Part shown: positions 46,233-54,955 of the stretch, one piece after another
Layout of the letters: every line of letters begins with the position of its first letter
How positions within the stretch are numbered: the first letter of the stretch is position 1
From: Gammaproteobacteria bacterium
Lineage (GTDB): Bacteria; Pseudomonadota; Gammaproteobacteria; 21-64-14
DNA: 64,000 nucleotides
Direction: 5' to 3'
Assembly: GCA_027013145.1 (NCBI GenBank)
Contig: JALUXX010000005.1
Span: forward strand, 45,804-109,803
Made by a program: the position numbers and the translations under genes
The notes under the pieces: model-generated
Told to the model about the DNA's origin: nothing
The model's input: the letters and a program-made list of their open reading frames with translations, nothing else
Databases searched by the model: none

Positions 46233-47180
46233 ATGCGACTCACCTTGCGCCAGCTTCAGGTCTTCGAGGCGGTCGCCCGTCATCGCAGCTACACCCGGGC
46301 GGCCCGCGAGCTGCATCTCACGCAGCCCGCGGTTTCTATGCAGATCAAACAATTGGAGGAAGCGCTCGGGCTCCCGCTGTTCGAGCAGATCGGCAAGCGG
46401 ATCTATCTCACCGACGCCGGCCGGGAGATGGATCACTACGGGCGCATGATCTCGCAACAGCTCGCCGACGCCGAGGCGGTGCTCGGGGACCTCAAGGGGC
46501 TGCGCCGGGGGCGGCTCGACCTCGCCGTCGCCAGCACCGCGAACTACTTCGCCACGCGCCTGCTGGCCGAGTTCTGCCGCCGGCACGAGGGGGTGGTGTT
46601 CAGCCTCGACGTCACCAACCGCGAGCGCCTGCTCGACCACCTGGAGCGCAACGACATCGACCTGGTGATCATGGGGCGCCCGCCCGAGCAGCGCCCGCTG
46701 GTCGCCGAGGCGTTCCTCGAGAACCCCCTCGTGCTCATCGCCCCGCCCGATCACCCGCTCGTGGGAGAACGCGCGATTCCTCTCAGCCGGCTGCGGCGCG
46801 AACGGTTTCTGGTGCGCGAGCGCGGCTCGGGCACCCGCAGCGCCATGGAACGGTTCTTCGCCGCGAGCGGTGCGAGCCTGGCCAGCGGCATGGAGATGAA
46901 CAGCAACGAGGCGATCAAGCAGGCGGTGCAGGCGGGGCTGGGTCTCGGGATCGTCTCGCGCCACACGCTGGCCCTGGAACTGCGCACCGGGGCGGTGGCG
47001 ATCCTCGACGCCGAAGGCTTCCCGATCCTGCGCCACTGGTATCTCGTCCACCGCGAAGGCAAGCGCCTCTCGCCCATGGCCGAGACCTTCCGCCGCTTCG
47101 TGCTCGACGCGGGACCGCGGCTGATCGAAGACACCGAGCGCCCCGCGCCCCCGCCGCGGCCCGAAGACCCCGCCGCCTGA
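46233..47180 (+). CDS. cbbR: LysR-type regulator CbbR
   Basis: A 315-residue LTTR: winged helix-turn-helix at residues 1-60 (LRQLQVFEAVARHRSYTRAA, ELHLTQPAVSMQIKQLEE) and a substrate-binding-like effector domain (from about residue 90; LAVASTANYFATRLLAEF, ERGSGTRSAMERFFAASG, NEAIKQAVQAGLGLGIVS). CbbR senses Calvin-cycle metabolites and turns on cbb operons. It is divergent from cbbL, with the operator between. Sequence and position agree. Confidence 0.95.
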   Translation: MRLTLRQLQVFEAVARHRSYTRAARELHLTQPAVSMQIKQLEEALGLPLFEQIGKRIYLTDAGREMDHYGRMISQQLADAEAVLGDLKGLRRGRLDLAVASTANYFATRLLAEFCRRHEGVVFSLDVTNRERLLDHLERNDIDLVIMGRPPEQRPLVAEAFLENPLVLIAPPDHPLVGERAIPLSRLRRERFLVRERGSGTRSAMERFFAASGASLASGMEMNSNEAIKQAVQAGLGLGIVSRHTLALELRTGAVAILDAEGFPILRHWYLVHREGKRLSPMAETFRRFVLDAGPRLIEDTERPAPPPRPEDPAA

Positions 47181-47285
47181 CACCCGGCCGGGCACGCCCC
47201 GGCGCGCGGGGTCTGCCGGGCGGGCCGGCCGCATCGATCTGCCGACCGGGGCCGCGCGCGGGTGCGGGCGGCCCGCGCTTGGCCC

Positions 47286-47291
47286 TATAAT
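47286..47291 (+). promoter_or_regulatory. Likely -10 box of ilvD
   Basis: A perfect TATAAT stands 71 bp before the ilvD start, alone in GC-rich sequence. The matching -35 position is GC-rich and unconvincing, so an activator or an extended contact would be needed. The position after the cbbR stop makes it the obvious ilvD promoter. Confidence 0.5.
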
Positions 47292-47362
47292 CGGTCCTCC
47301 TCCGCGGCACCCGGCGCGCCGCCGCGCCCGGACCCGCTCCATACCCACCCGGGGAGAGATCG

Positions 47363-49045
47363 ATGACGGACAACCCGCGCAGCCGCGCGATCACCGAGGG
47401 CGTCAAGCGCACCCCCAACCGTGCCATGCTGCGTGCGGTCGGCTTCGGCGACGGCGACTTCGCCAAACCCATCGTCGGCGTGGCCAACGCCTACAGCAAC
47501 CTCACCCCGTGCAACGTCGGCATCGGCGCGCTCGCCGAGGGCGCCTCCGAAGCGTTGCGCGCGGCCGGCGCGATGCCCCAGGTCTTCGGCACCATCACCG
47601 TCTCCGACGGTATCTCGATGGGCACCGAGGGAATGAAATATTCCCTGGTCTCGCGCGAGGTCATCGCGGACGCCATCGAGACGGTGTGCGGCGCGCAGAG
47701 CATGGACGGGGTCCTCGCCTTCGGCGGCTGCGACAAGAACATGCCCGGGGCGATGATCGCCATCGCCCGCCTCAATATCCCGGCGATCTTCGTCTACGGC
47801 GGCACCATCAAGCCGGGGCACTACGAGGGGCGCGATCTGACCATCGTCAGCGCCTTCGAGGCGGTGGGACAGTTCGCCGCGCACCGCATCGAGGAGCGCG
47901 AGCTGATCGAGGTCGAGCGCCGCGCCTGCCCCGGTCCCGGCGCCTGCGGGGGCATGTACACCGCCAACACCATGTCCAGCGCCATCGAGACGATGGGCAT
48001 GAGCCTGCCGTACTCCTCCACCATGGCCGCCGAGGACCACGAGAAGGCCGAGAGCACCGCGCGCTCGGCCGAGGTGCTCGTCGAGGCCATCCGCCGCCAG
48101 CGCCTGCCGCGCTCGATCCTCACGCGCGAGGCCTTCGAGAACGCGATCGCGGTGGTCATGGCGCTGGGCGGCTCCACCAACGCGGTCCTGCATCTGCCGG
48201 CGATCGCACATGCCGCGGGCGTGAAGCTGGATCTCGAGGACTTCGAGCGCATCCGCACACGCGTGCCCGTGCTCTGCGACCTCAAGCCCTCCGGACGCTA
48301 TGTCACCGTCGACCTGCACCGCGCCGGCGGCGTGCCGCAGGTGATGAAGATGCTGCTCGAACACGGCGTGCTGCACGGAGACTGCCCGACGATCACCGGC
48401 GCGACGGTCGCCGAGGTCCTGCGCGGAGTGCCGCCGGCACCGCCGGCGGACCAGGACGTGATCCGCCCCTGGGACGATCCGGTGTACCCGGAAGGGCACC
48501 TCGTGATCCTGCGCGGCAACCTCGCGACCGACGGCGCCGTGGCCAAGGTCACCGGCGTGAAGAACCCGCAGATCTCCGGACCGGCGCGCGTGTTCGAATC
48601 GGAAGAGGAGTGCCTCGAGGCGATCCTCGACGGGCGCATCCGGCCCGGCGACATCCTCGTCATCCGCCACGAGGGGCCGCGCGGCGGGCCCGGCATGCGC
48701 GAGATGCTCGCCCCGACCTCCGCGTTGATCGGGGCCGGCCTCGGCGACAGCGTCGGTCTGATCACCGACGGGCGCTTCTCGGGCGGCACCTTCGGCATGG
48801 TGGTGGGGCACGTCGCGCCCGAGGCCGCCGTCGGCGGGACCATCGCCCTCGTGCACGAAGGCGACCGCATCACCATCGATGCCCGCCGCCACCGCCTCGA
48901 ACTGGAGGTCGACGCGGCCGAGCTGGCGCGCCGCCGCGCCGCCTGGCGCCCGCCCGCACCGCGCTACACGCGCGGGGTGCTCGCCAAGTACGCGCGCCTG
49001 GTCTCCTCGGCCGCCTACGGCGCCGTCACCGACCGCGACCTGTAG
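47363..49045 (+). CDS. ilvD: Dihydroxy-acid dehydratase
   Basis: A 560-residue IlvD/Edd family enzyme. Iron-sulfur cysteines can be seen in [19 protein letters not shown] and [13 protein letters not shown], the three-cysteine pattern of the 2Fe-2S-type (stable) enzyme. Other motifs are [10 protein letters not shown] and [10 protein letters not shown]. It makes 2-oxo acids for valine, isoleucine and leucine. Its 560 residues match the shorter ilvD class (E. coli is 616). GGAGAG precedes ATG 47363. It is followed by the repeat region and mtnB. Confidence 0.96.
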   Translation: MTDNPRSRAITEGVKRTPNRAMLRAVGFGDGDFAKPIVGVANAYSNLTPCNVGIGALAEGASEALRAAGAMPQVFGTITVSDGISMGTEGMKYSLVSREVIADAIETVCGAQSMDGVLAFGGCDKNMPGAMIAIARLNIPAIFVYGGTIKPGHYEGRDLTIVSAFEAVGQFAAHRIEERELIEVERRACPGPGACGGMYTANTMSSAIETMGMSLPYSSTMAAEDHEKAESTARSAEVLVEAIRRQRLPRSILTREAFENAIAVVMALGGSTNAVLHLPAIAHAAGVKLDLEDFERIRTRVPVLCDLKPSGRYVTVDLHRAGGVPQVMKMLLEHGVLHGDCPTITGATVAEVLRGVPPAPPADQDVIRPWDDPVYPEGHLVILRGNLATDGAVAKVTGVKNPQISGPARVFESEEECLEAILDGRIRPGDILVIRHEGPRGGPGMREMLAPTSALIGAGLGDSVGLITDGRFSGGTFGMVVGHVAPEAAVGGTIALVHEGDRITIDARRHRLELEVDAAELARRRAAWRPPAPRYTRGVLAKYARLVSSAAYGAVTDRDL

Positions 49046-49092
49046 GGCGGCCCCCTCGGCGATGGCGCCCATCGAACGATATCGGCCCGTAG

Positions 49093-49179
49093 GGCGGGCA
49101 TTGGCCCGCCGGCGGCGCCGAACCCGAACCACATCGCGCCGATCCGCGGCGTCGGTCGGTAGGCCGGGCAAGCCCGGCC
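49093..49179. repeat. Dispersed palindromic repeat, copy between ilvD and mtnB
   Basis: Left hairpin GGCGGGCATTGGCCCGCC (49093-49110) preceded by GTAG, and right hairpin GGCCGGGCAAGCCCGGCC (49162-49179) followed by CTAC. The same pair recurs at 51.2-51.6 kb and 61.2-61.6 kb. The 222-bp gap contains no gene; its last 40 bp carry the mtnB ribosome site. Confidence 0.75.
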
Positions 49180-49267
49180 CTACGGTACCCCCCCATGCCG
49201 ACGCGGGCCAACATACAAAGGCGGGCCTCCGCCCGCCGACGGAGACGCCGGAGCGGAGACCACGACC

Positions 49268-49924
49268 ATGACCGTCACCCGCATCGAACGCGACCCTTCC
49301 TACGCCGGCGACGCGGCCGCGGCCGGGCACATCGCCGAACTCATCGCCGCCGGTCGCGCCTTCGACGCGCGCGGCTGGATGCCGGCGACCAGCGGCAACC
49401 TCTCGGCGCGTCTGGCGGACGGGCGCATCGCGATCACCGCATCCGGTGTGCACAAGGGCGCGCTCGACGCGGACGGGATCCTCCTGCTCGACCCGGACGG
49501 GCACGCCGAAGCTGCGGGTCCCCGGCCCTCGGCCGAGACCGCGTTGCATCTGACGATCTACCGGCGCGACCCGGCACTGCATGCGGTCCTGCACGTCCAC
49601 GCGCCCGCGGCGACCGTGCTCTCGCGCCTGCACCGCGACGAGGTCGTCCTGCACGACTACGAACTGCTCAAGGCGCTCGCCGGCATCGAGACGCACGAGG
49701 CGCACATCACGCTCCCGGTGTTCCCCAACGACCAGGACATCCCGCGACTCGCGGCACGGCTGGACGCCTGGCTCGACACCCGCGGGACGACGCACGGCTG
49801 CCTGATCGCCGGGCACGGCCTCTATGCCTGGGGCCGCTCGGTCGCCGAGGCACGGCGTCACGTCGAGGCGCTGGAGTTCCTCTTCGACTGCGAGCTGCGC
49901 CAACACCGGATGCAACACCCGTGA
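49268..49924 (+). CDS. mtnB: Methylthioribulose-1-phosphate dehydratase
   Basis: A 218-residue class II aldolase-fold protein. Landmarks: GWMPATSGNLSARL, GRIAITASGVHKG, VLHVHAPAATVLSRL (zinc histidines) and CLIAGHGLYAWGRSVAEA. It removes water from methylthioribulose 1-phosphate in the methionine salvage pathway. Position before mtnD and mtnC confirms it. GGAGCGGAG precedes ATG 49268. The stop overlaps the mtnD GTG. Confidence 0.95.
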   Translation: MTVTRIERDPSYAGDAAAAGHIAELIAAGRAFDARGWMPATSGNLSARLADGRIAITASGVHKGALDADGILLLDPDGHAEAAGPRPSAETALHLTIYRRDPALHAVLHVHAPAATVLSRLHRDEVVLHDYELLKALAGIETHEAHITLPVFPNDQDIPRLAARLDAWLDTRGTTHGCLIAGHGLYAWGRSVAEARRHVEALEFLFDCELRQHRMQHP

Positions 49925-50463
49925 GTCTGCTGACCGTCTACGATGCCGTGACCGCGCAGCCGCAGGAGACCATCCGCGACGGTGCGGCGATCGCCGCCGC
50001 GCTCGACGCCGCCGGCGTGCGCTTCGAGCGCTGGGAAGCGGCGTGCGAGCTGCCGGGAGACGCCTCGCAGGACGAGATCCTGCACGCGTATCGCGAGCCG
50101 GTGCAGCGCCTGATGGACGCGCTCGATTTCCGCAGCGCCGACGTCGTCGCCGTCGGACCCGATCACCCCGACCGCACCGCGCTGCGCGGCCGGTTCCTGA
50201 ACGAACACACCCACGACGATTTCGAGGTGCGCTTCTTCGTCGACGGCCGCGGCCTCTTCTATCTGCATGTGGGCGACCGGGTCTACGCCGTACTATGCGA
50301 GCGCGGCGACCTCATCAGCGTACCGGCCGGAGTCCCGCACTGGTTCGACATGGGCGAGCACCCGCACCTCAAGTGCATCCGCCTGTTCACCACCCCTGCG
50401 GGCTGGGTGGCGAAGTTCACGGGCAATCCGCTGGCGACGCGCTTCCCGCCGCTGGAGACCTGA
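49921..50463 (+). CDS. mtnD: Acireductone dioxygenase
   Basis: A 180-residue cupin. The metal site motif is NEHTHDDFEVRFFVDGRG (two His and a Glu), with a later His in VPAGVPHWFDMG. Iron gives the on-pathway cleavage of acireductone to the oxo acid of methionine. It starts GTG 49921 (overlapping mtnB); mtnC starts directly after its stop. Confidence 0.96.
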   Translation: MSLLTVYDAVTAQPQETIRDGAAIAAALDAAGVRFERWEAACELPGDASQDEILHAYREPVQRLMDALDFRSADVVAVGPDHPDRTALRGRFLNEHTHDDFEVRFFVDGRGLFYLHVGDRVYAVLCERGDLISVPAGVPHWFDMGEHPHLKCIRLFTTPAGWVAKFTGNPLATRFPPLET

Positions 50464-51189
50464 GTGGCCCTGCGCGCCGTCGTCACCGACATCGAGGGCA
50501 CCACTTCCGCGCTCGCCTTCGTCCACGAAACCCTGTTCCCGTATGCGCGCGAGCGCCTGGCGGGCTTCGTCGCGACCCGCGGCGCCGATCCCGCGGTGCG
50601 CGCGGCGCTGGACGAGGCGCGCGCACTGCTCGACGCAGCCGCCACCGATGGGGACGTCGTGCGCGCGATGATCGAATGGATCGACGCCGACCGCAAGATC
50701 GCCCCGCTCAAGGCGCTGCAGGGCATGATCTGGGAGGAGGGCTACCGCAACGGCGCGCTGCGCGGGCACCTCTATGAGGACGCCGCGCGCCGGCTGCGGG
50801 CATGGCACGCGCAGGGCCTCTGGCTCTACGTGTTTTCGTCCGGGTCGGTACAGGCGCAGCGGCTGCTGTTCGCGCACACGGGATACGGCGACCTGACCGG
50901 ACTGTTCTCCGGCTTCTTCGACACCCGCACCGGCCCCAAACGCGAGGCGGAGTCCTACCGCGCCATCGCCCGCGCCGCGGCCCTCCCCCCCGCTGCGATG
51001 CTCTTTCTCTCCGACACCCGCGAAGAACTCGACGCCGCCCGCGCGGCCGGTATGGCCACGGTGTGGCTCGTGCGGGGGCGCGCGCCCGACCCCGGTGCTG
51101 CACACCCCCAGGCCGCGGACTTCGACGCCGCGGCCCGCCTCGCGGGGCTCGAGGACACCGCCGGCGATCCGGGGGCGACGGCGGGGTAG
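50464..51189 (+). CDS. mtnC: Enolase-phosphatase E1
   Basis: A 241-residue HAD phosphatase: DIEGTTSALAFVHETLFPYA (nucleophile Asp), WLYVFSSGSVQAQRLLF and MLFLSDTREELDAARAAG. It enolises and dephosphorylates diketo-methylthiopentyl phosphate. GTG 50464 abuts the mtnD stop. With mtnB and mtnD it covers the last part of methionine salvage; mtnA and mtnP are not here. Confidence 0.96.
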   Translation: MALRAVVTDIEGTTSALAFVHETLFPYARERLAGFVATRGADPAVRAALDEARALLDAAATDGDVVRAMIEWIDADRKIAPLKALQGMIWEEGYRNGALRGHLYEDAARRLRAWHAQGLWLYVFSSGSVQAQRLLFAHTGYGDLTGLFSGFFDTRTGPKREAESYRAIARAAALPPAAMLFLSDTREELDAARAAGMATVWLVRGRAPDPGAAHPQAADFDAAARLAGLEDTAGDPGATAG

Positions 51190-51219
51190 GGGCGCAACGA
51201 TCCGCAGCCTCGGCCGTAG

Positions 51220-51554
51220 GGCGGGCCCCGGCCCGCCGGCGACGGCGGTCCCAGACGAGGTCGCACCGATCGACGTCGCCAGCCGGTAGGCCTCGTAGGG
51301 GGGGCTTGCCCCGCCGACAACGCCCGATTCAAACGACACCATTTCGACCGACGACGTCGGCCGGGCAAGCCCGGCCCTACCCCGCCTCTCACGCCGACCC
51401 GGGCACCCGTAGGGCGGGCCTTGGCCCGCCGACGACGCCCGGCCCAGGCGATGTCGCACCGATTCACGGCGTCGGCCGGTAGGTCGGGCAAACCCGACCC
51501 TACGGTACCCCCCCACGCCGACCCGGGCGCCGGTAAGGCGGGCCTAGGCCCGCC
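51220..51554. repeat. Dispersed palindromic repeat array downstream of mtnC
   Basis: Left-type hairpins GGCGGGCC-N2-GGCCCGCC at 51220-51237, 51413-51430 and 51537-51554 alternate with right-type hairpins: GGCCGGGCAAGCCCGGCC at 51359-51376 and a compensated variant GGTCGGGCAAACCCGACC near 51482-51499. The spacing gives two to three composite units of roughly 130-190 bp. The 521-bp gap 51190-51710 has no gene; its last 100 bp contain the promoter area of the next gene. Confidence 0.78.
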
Positions 51555-51710
51555 GACGACGCTCCTTCGAGCGCCTGCGGCCCGATCGATGCCGCCGGCC
51601 GGATCGGCCGGCCCTTGATCGGGATCAGTGTTCCGCGCACCCGATTCGCGGTATATCTTCACCCGTCGCCGTGCCGCGATTCGGTTGCGGCGCGTCAACC
51701 TGGAAGGACG

Positions 51711-52163
51711 ATGCTCCACCACCTGCACCGCCGACGCCGTTCATTCGCACGCGCCCTGCTTGCGTTGCTGGTGCTCGCGTGGGGCGGTGCGGCGCTGGCG
51801 CCGTGCGCAGCGGCCGGGCCGGCGTACGGTCCGGGTCCCGCCGCCGCGACAACGGGACCGGTCGCGGTCCTTGCAACGCGTTGCCGCGAGCGCTGCCCCA
51901 TGCCCCGCTGCGCCGGCGGCCACGACTCGCGACACTGCGCTTCCGGATGTGCGGTCACGGTGTGCGCCGCGGGCCAGGGGGCGACGACGGCCCTTGCGGC
52001 ACCGGTCCCGGCGCAGCCGGCGCACCCGTTGCCGGCGCCGCAGCCGGTGACCGCGGGCTACGCCTACGATCTCCCCCCGCGTCGGGTTCCGCACCCTTCG
52101 GCCGCGGATCTCGCCCCGCCGCGGCCCGCGCCGTACCGGAGTTTTTCCATCCTGCTGCTCTGA
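51711..52163 (+). CDS. Cys/His-containing secreted protein at the head of the Cus operon, function unknown
   Basis: A 150-residue protein with a twin basic N terminus (HHLHRRRRSFARALLALLVLAWGGAALA, signal peptide to about residue 30), a short cysteine-rich segment with CRERCPMPRC, HCASGC and AVTVC (about residues 58-90), and an alanine/proline-rich remainder ending RSFSILLL. The cysteines and histidines suggest metal binding. It is 54 bp before the efflux gene cusC. I recognise no named family; similar small proteins precede copper RND operons. A GGAAGG-type site precedes ATG 51711. Confidence 0.7.
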   Translation: MLHHLHRRRRSFARALLALLVLAWGGAALAPCAAAGPAYGPGPAAATTGPVAVLATRCRERCPMPRCAGGHDSRHCASGCAVTVCAAGQGATTALAAPVPAQPAHPLPAPQPVTAGYAYDLPPRRVPHPSAADLAPPRPAPYRSFSILLL

Positions 52164-52217
52164 TCGCCCCCTGCGGAAGGTCGCGTACGACCCCCTTTCC
52201 TCCGTAGGAGTGCGATC

Positions 52218-53513
52218 ATGTCCCGTTGGACCACGGCCCTCATCGGGCCCTTGATGCTGGCGTTCGGCGTCGCCCCGGCGGCACCGAACCTGTCCCCGCC
52301 GGCGGAGACGACCCTCACCGTCGGCGCCGCGGTGCGCACCGCGCTCGCGCGCAGTCCGGCGCTCGCCCGGGTGCGGGCGCAGGCGCGCGCGCTCGCCCAG
52401 GTCCCCCCCCAGGCCGGTTCGCTGCCGGACCCGCGGCTGAGCTTCAACGCGGTCAACCTGCCCACCGACACCTTCGACACCGCCCAGGAGGCCATGACGC
52501 AGCTCCAGGTCGGGGTGAGCCAGGCGATCCCGTTTCCCGGCAAGCTCGGCCTGCGCGCCGATGCGGCGCGCGCCCGCGCCCGGGCCGCCGGCGAGGCGGT
52601 CCTCGAACGGCGGCTGCAACTGATCCGCGACGTGCGCCGCGCGTGGTGGCGGCTCTTCTACCTCGACCGCGCCCTCGATACCGTGGGCCGGAACCTCGCT
52701 CTCATGCGCCAGTTCGTGCAGATCGCGCAGACGAAGTACCGCGTCGGGCGCGGGCTGCAGCAGGACGTGCTGCTGGCGCAGCTCGAACTCTCGCGCCTGC
52801 TCGACCGGCGGGTGCGGCTCGAGGCGCAGCGGCGCGCGCAGGCCGCGCGCCTCAACGCGCTGCTCAACCGCCCCACCGATACGCCGGTGGCGCTGCCGCG
52901 GCGGGCGCGGGCGTCGCTCCCCGCGCCGGGACCCGAGCCGCGGCTGCTCGCCGCGGCCGACCGCGAGCGCCCGCTGCTGGCGGCGCAGCGACGCCTGATC
53001 GCCGCGGCCGGCGCGCGCGCCGCGCTGGCGCGCCGCGACTATCTGCCCGACTTCACCCTCGGCGCGGCCTACGGATTCCGCCAAGGCTACAACCCCAACG
53101 GCAGCCGGCGCGCGGACTTCGCGACCTTCATGCTCAGCGTGCGCGTGCCGCTGTACGCCGCCACCAAGCAGGCGCGCGCGGTGGACCAGCGCGACGCCGA
53201 ACTCATCGCCGCGCGCCACGCCCTCGAAGACCTGCGCGACCGCGTACACGCGCAGGTATCGGCGAGCCTCGCCGACTACCGGCGCAGCCGCCAGGAGGTG
53301 GAGCTGTTCCGCACCGGCATCCTGCCGCAGGCGCGCCAGACGGTGCGGGCGATGCTGGCCGGCTACCAGGTGAGCAAGGTCGACTTCCTCAACCTGGTGC
53401 GCGCACAGACCACCCTCTACGACTACGAGACCCGCTACTGGCAAAGCGTCGCCGACGCGCAGCGCGCGCTGGCCGCCCTCGACGCCGCCGTCGGCAAGGA
53501 GACCCTGCCATGA
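52218..53513 (+). CDS. cusC: CusC-type outer-membrane efflux protein
   Basis: A 431-residue TolC-family protein: signal sequence (about residues 1-22), then two OEP repeats (from LTVGAAVRTALARSPALARVR and from ARAALARRDYLPDFTLGAAYGFRQGY) with long helical hairpins. It forms the exit duct for the RND pump. AGGAG stands 7 bp before ATG 52218. Overlaps cusB by four bases. No lipid-attachment cysteine is apparent, unlike E. coli CusC. Confidence 0.92.
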   Translation: MSRWTTALIGPLMLAFGVAPAAPNLSPPAETTLTVGAAVRTALARSPALARVRAQARALAQVPPQAGSLPDPRLSFNAVNLPTDTFDTAQEAMTQLQVGVSQAIPFPGKLGLRADAARARARAAGEAVLERRLQLIRDVRRAWWRLFYLDRALDTVGRNLALMRQFVQIAQTKYRVGRGLQQDVLLAQLELSRLLDRRVRLEAQRRAQAARLNALLNRPTDTPVALPRRARASLPAPGPEPRLLAAADRERPLLAAQRRLIAAAGARAALARRDYLPDFTLGAAYGFRQGYNPNGSRRADFATFMLSVRVPLYAATKQARAVDQRDAELIAARHALEDLRDRVHAQVSASLADYRRSRQEVELFRTGILPQARQTVRAMLAGYQVSKVDFLNLVRAQTTLYDYETRYWQSVADAQRALAALDAAVGKETLP

Positions 53514-54955
53514 GCCCGAAGACACTGCCGCCGCAGACCCCCGCCGCCCCGAGCCACCGCCGGGGCTTCCCCTTGCACCAGGCCGGCCGCTGGGCGGCGG
53601 GCCCGGGCGCCCTCGTCGCCGTCCTCATCGCGTTAGGTGCGGCTGCGGCGACCGGCTACTGGTACACGGCACGCACGGCGGATACGTCCTCCGCGAAAAC
53701 CGCCACGGCGGCCGCCCCGGCGCCCAAGGCGCGCCGGATCCTCTACTACCGCAGTCCGATGAACCCCTCGGTGACCTCGCCGGTCCCGGCCAAGGACGCC
53801 ATGGGCATGGACTACGTGCCGGTCTACGCGGACGAGGCGCAGGCGGCGGTACCGGGGACCGTGCGCATCGACCCGGTGATCGTGCAGGACATCGGCGTGC
53901 GCACCGCGACGGTGGTGCGGCGCACGATCAGCCGGCGGGTGCGCGCGGTGGGGCGGGTGACCTACGACGAAGACCTGCTCACGCGGCTGCATCCCAAGAC
54001 CGCGGGGTGGGTGCAGCACACCGACGTCGACCAGACCGGCCAGAAGGTGGCGAAGGGCGCCATCCTGCTCAGCATCTATTCGCCGCAGCTCGTCACCAGC
54101 GAGCAGGAGTACCTGCTGGCGCTGGAGAACCGGCGGGTGCTCGGCCACAGCCCGTTCCCGGAGATCCGCCGCGGGGCGCGCGAACTGGCGCAAACCGCCC
54201 GCGAGCGGCTGGCGCTGCTCGACATGCCGGCGGCCCAGATCCGCGAACTGGAACGCACCGGCCGGGTCCTGCGCGACGTGCAGATCCGTTCCCCGTTCGA
54301 CGGCTACGTCATGCGGGTCGGCGTGCGCGACGGCCAGTACGTGACCCCCGCCACCGAACTCTACGCCATCGCCGACCTGCACAAGGTCTGGGTGTACGCG
54401 GACATCTACGAATACGAGATCCCCTGGGTGCGCGAAGGTGACGCGGCCGATCTGCAACTCGCGGCGCTGCCGGGCAGGACCTTCCGCGGGCGCATCGCCT
54501 ACGTCTATCCCGATCTCGACATGAAGACCCGGACCCTGCGCGTGCGCCTGGAGTTCGACAATCCCCGGCTGGAACTCAAACCGATGATGTTCGCCAACGT
54601 CACCATCCACGCCGCGCCGCGACGCGACGCAGTCGTGGTGCCCTCGCAGGCCGTGATCCGCACCGGCACGCGCAACGTGGCCTTCGTCGTGCGCGCCCCG
54701 GGCAAGTTCGAGCCGCGCACGGTACGCCTCGGCGTCACCAGCGACGGGCTCACCCAGATCCTCTCCGGCTTGCACCCCGGCGAGCGCGTGGTGACCTCGG
54801 CCGAGTTCCTGATCGACTCCGAGTCGAGCCTGCGCGAGGCGGCGGCGAAGATGCTGGAACCCGCGAAGTCCCCGGGGACCGCGGCGGCGAGCGCCGGGCG
54901 GCCGGCCGCCGCCGGCGCCGCGAAGGGCGCGCGCAAGGAGCCGGGCCATGATTGA
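53510..54955 (+). CDS. cusB: CusB-type periplasmic adaptor with heavy-metal-binding domain
   Basis: A 481-residue membrane-fusion protein. One N-terminal membrane helix (about residues 30-50), a heavy-metal-binding segment ILYYRSPMNPSVTSPVPAKDAMGMDY (in two halves, residues 76-101), then hairpin, lipoyl and beta-barrel domains (VRAVGRVTYDEDLLTRLHPKTAG; SPFDGYVMRVGVRDGQYV; VVPSQAVIRTG). It picks up Cu(I)/Ag(I) and hands it to the pump. The tail is alanine-rich. Ends inside the cusA start. Confidence 0.94.
   Translation: MSPKTLPPQTPAAPSHRRGFPLHQAGRWAAGPGALVAVLIALGAAAATGYWYTARTADTSSAKTATAAAPAPKARRILYYRSPMNPSVTSPVPAKDAMGMDYVPVYADEAQAAVPGTVRIDPVIVQDIGVRTATVVRRTISRRVRAVGRVTYDEDLLTRLHPKTAGWVQHTDVDQTGQKVAKGAILLSIYSPQLVTSEQEYLLALENRRVLGHSPFPEIRRGARELAQTARERLALLDMPAAQIRELERTGRVLRDVQIRSPFDGYVMRVGVRDGQYVTPATELYAIADLHKVWVYADIYEYEIPWVREGDAADLQLAALPGRTFRGRIAYVYPDLDMKTRTLRVRLEFDNPRLELKPMMFANVTIHAAPRRDAVVVPSQAVIRTGTRNVAFVVRAPGKFEPRTVRLGVTSDGLTQILSGLHPGERVVTSAEFLIDSESSLREAAAKMLEPAKSPGTAAASAGRPAAAGAAKGARKEPGHD

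Noticed and set aside
44606..47290. 894-residue open frame opposite cbbL and through cbbR
   Set aside because: Antisense to cbbL and out of frame with cbbR; both real genes have full motifs and good ribosome sites.
49046..49267. SAM-type riboswitch before the mtn genes
   Set aside because: The leader is filled by the dispersed palindromic repeat and lacks the SAM aptamer pattern.
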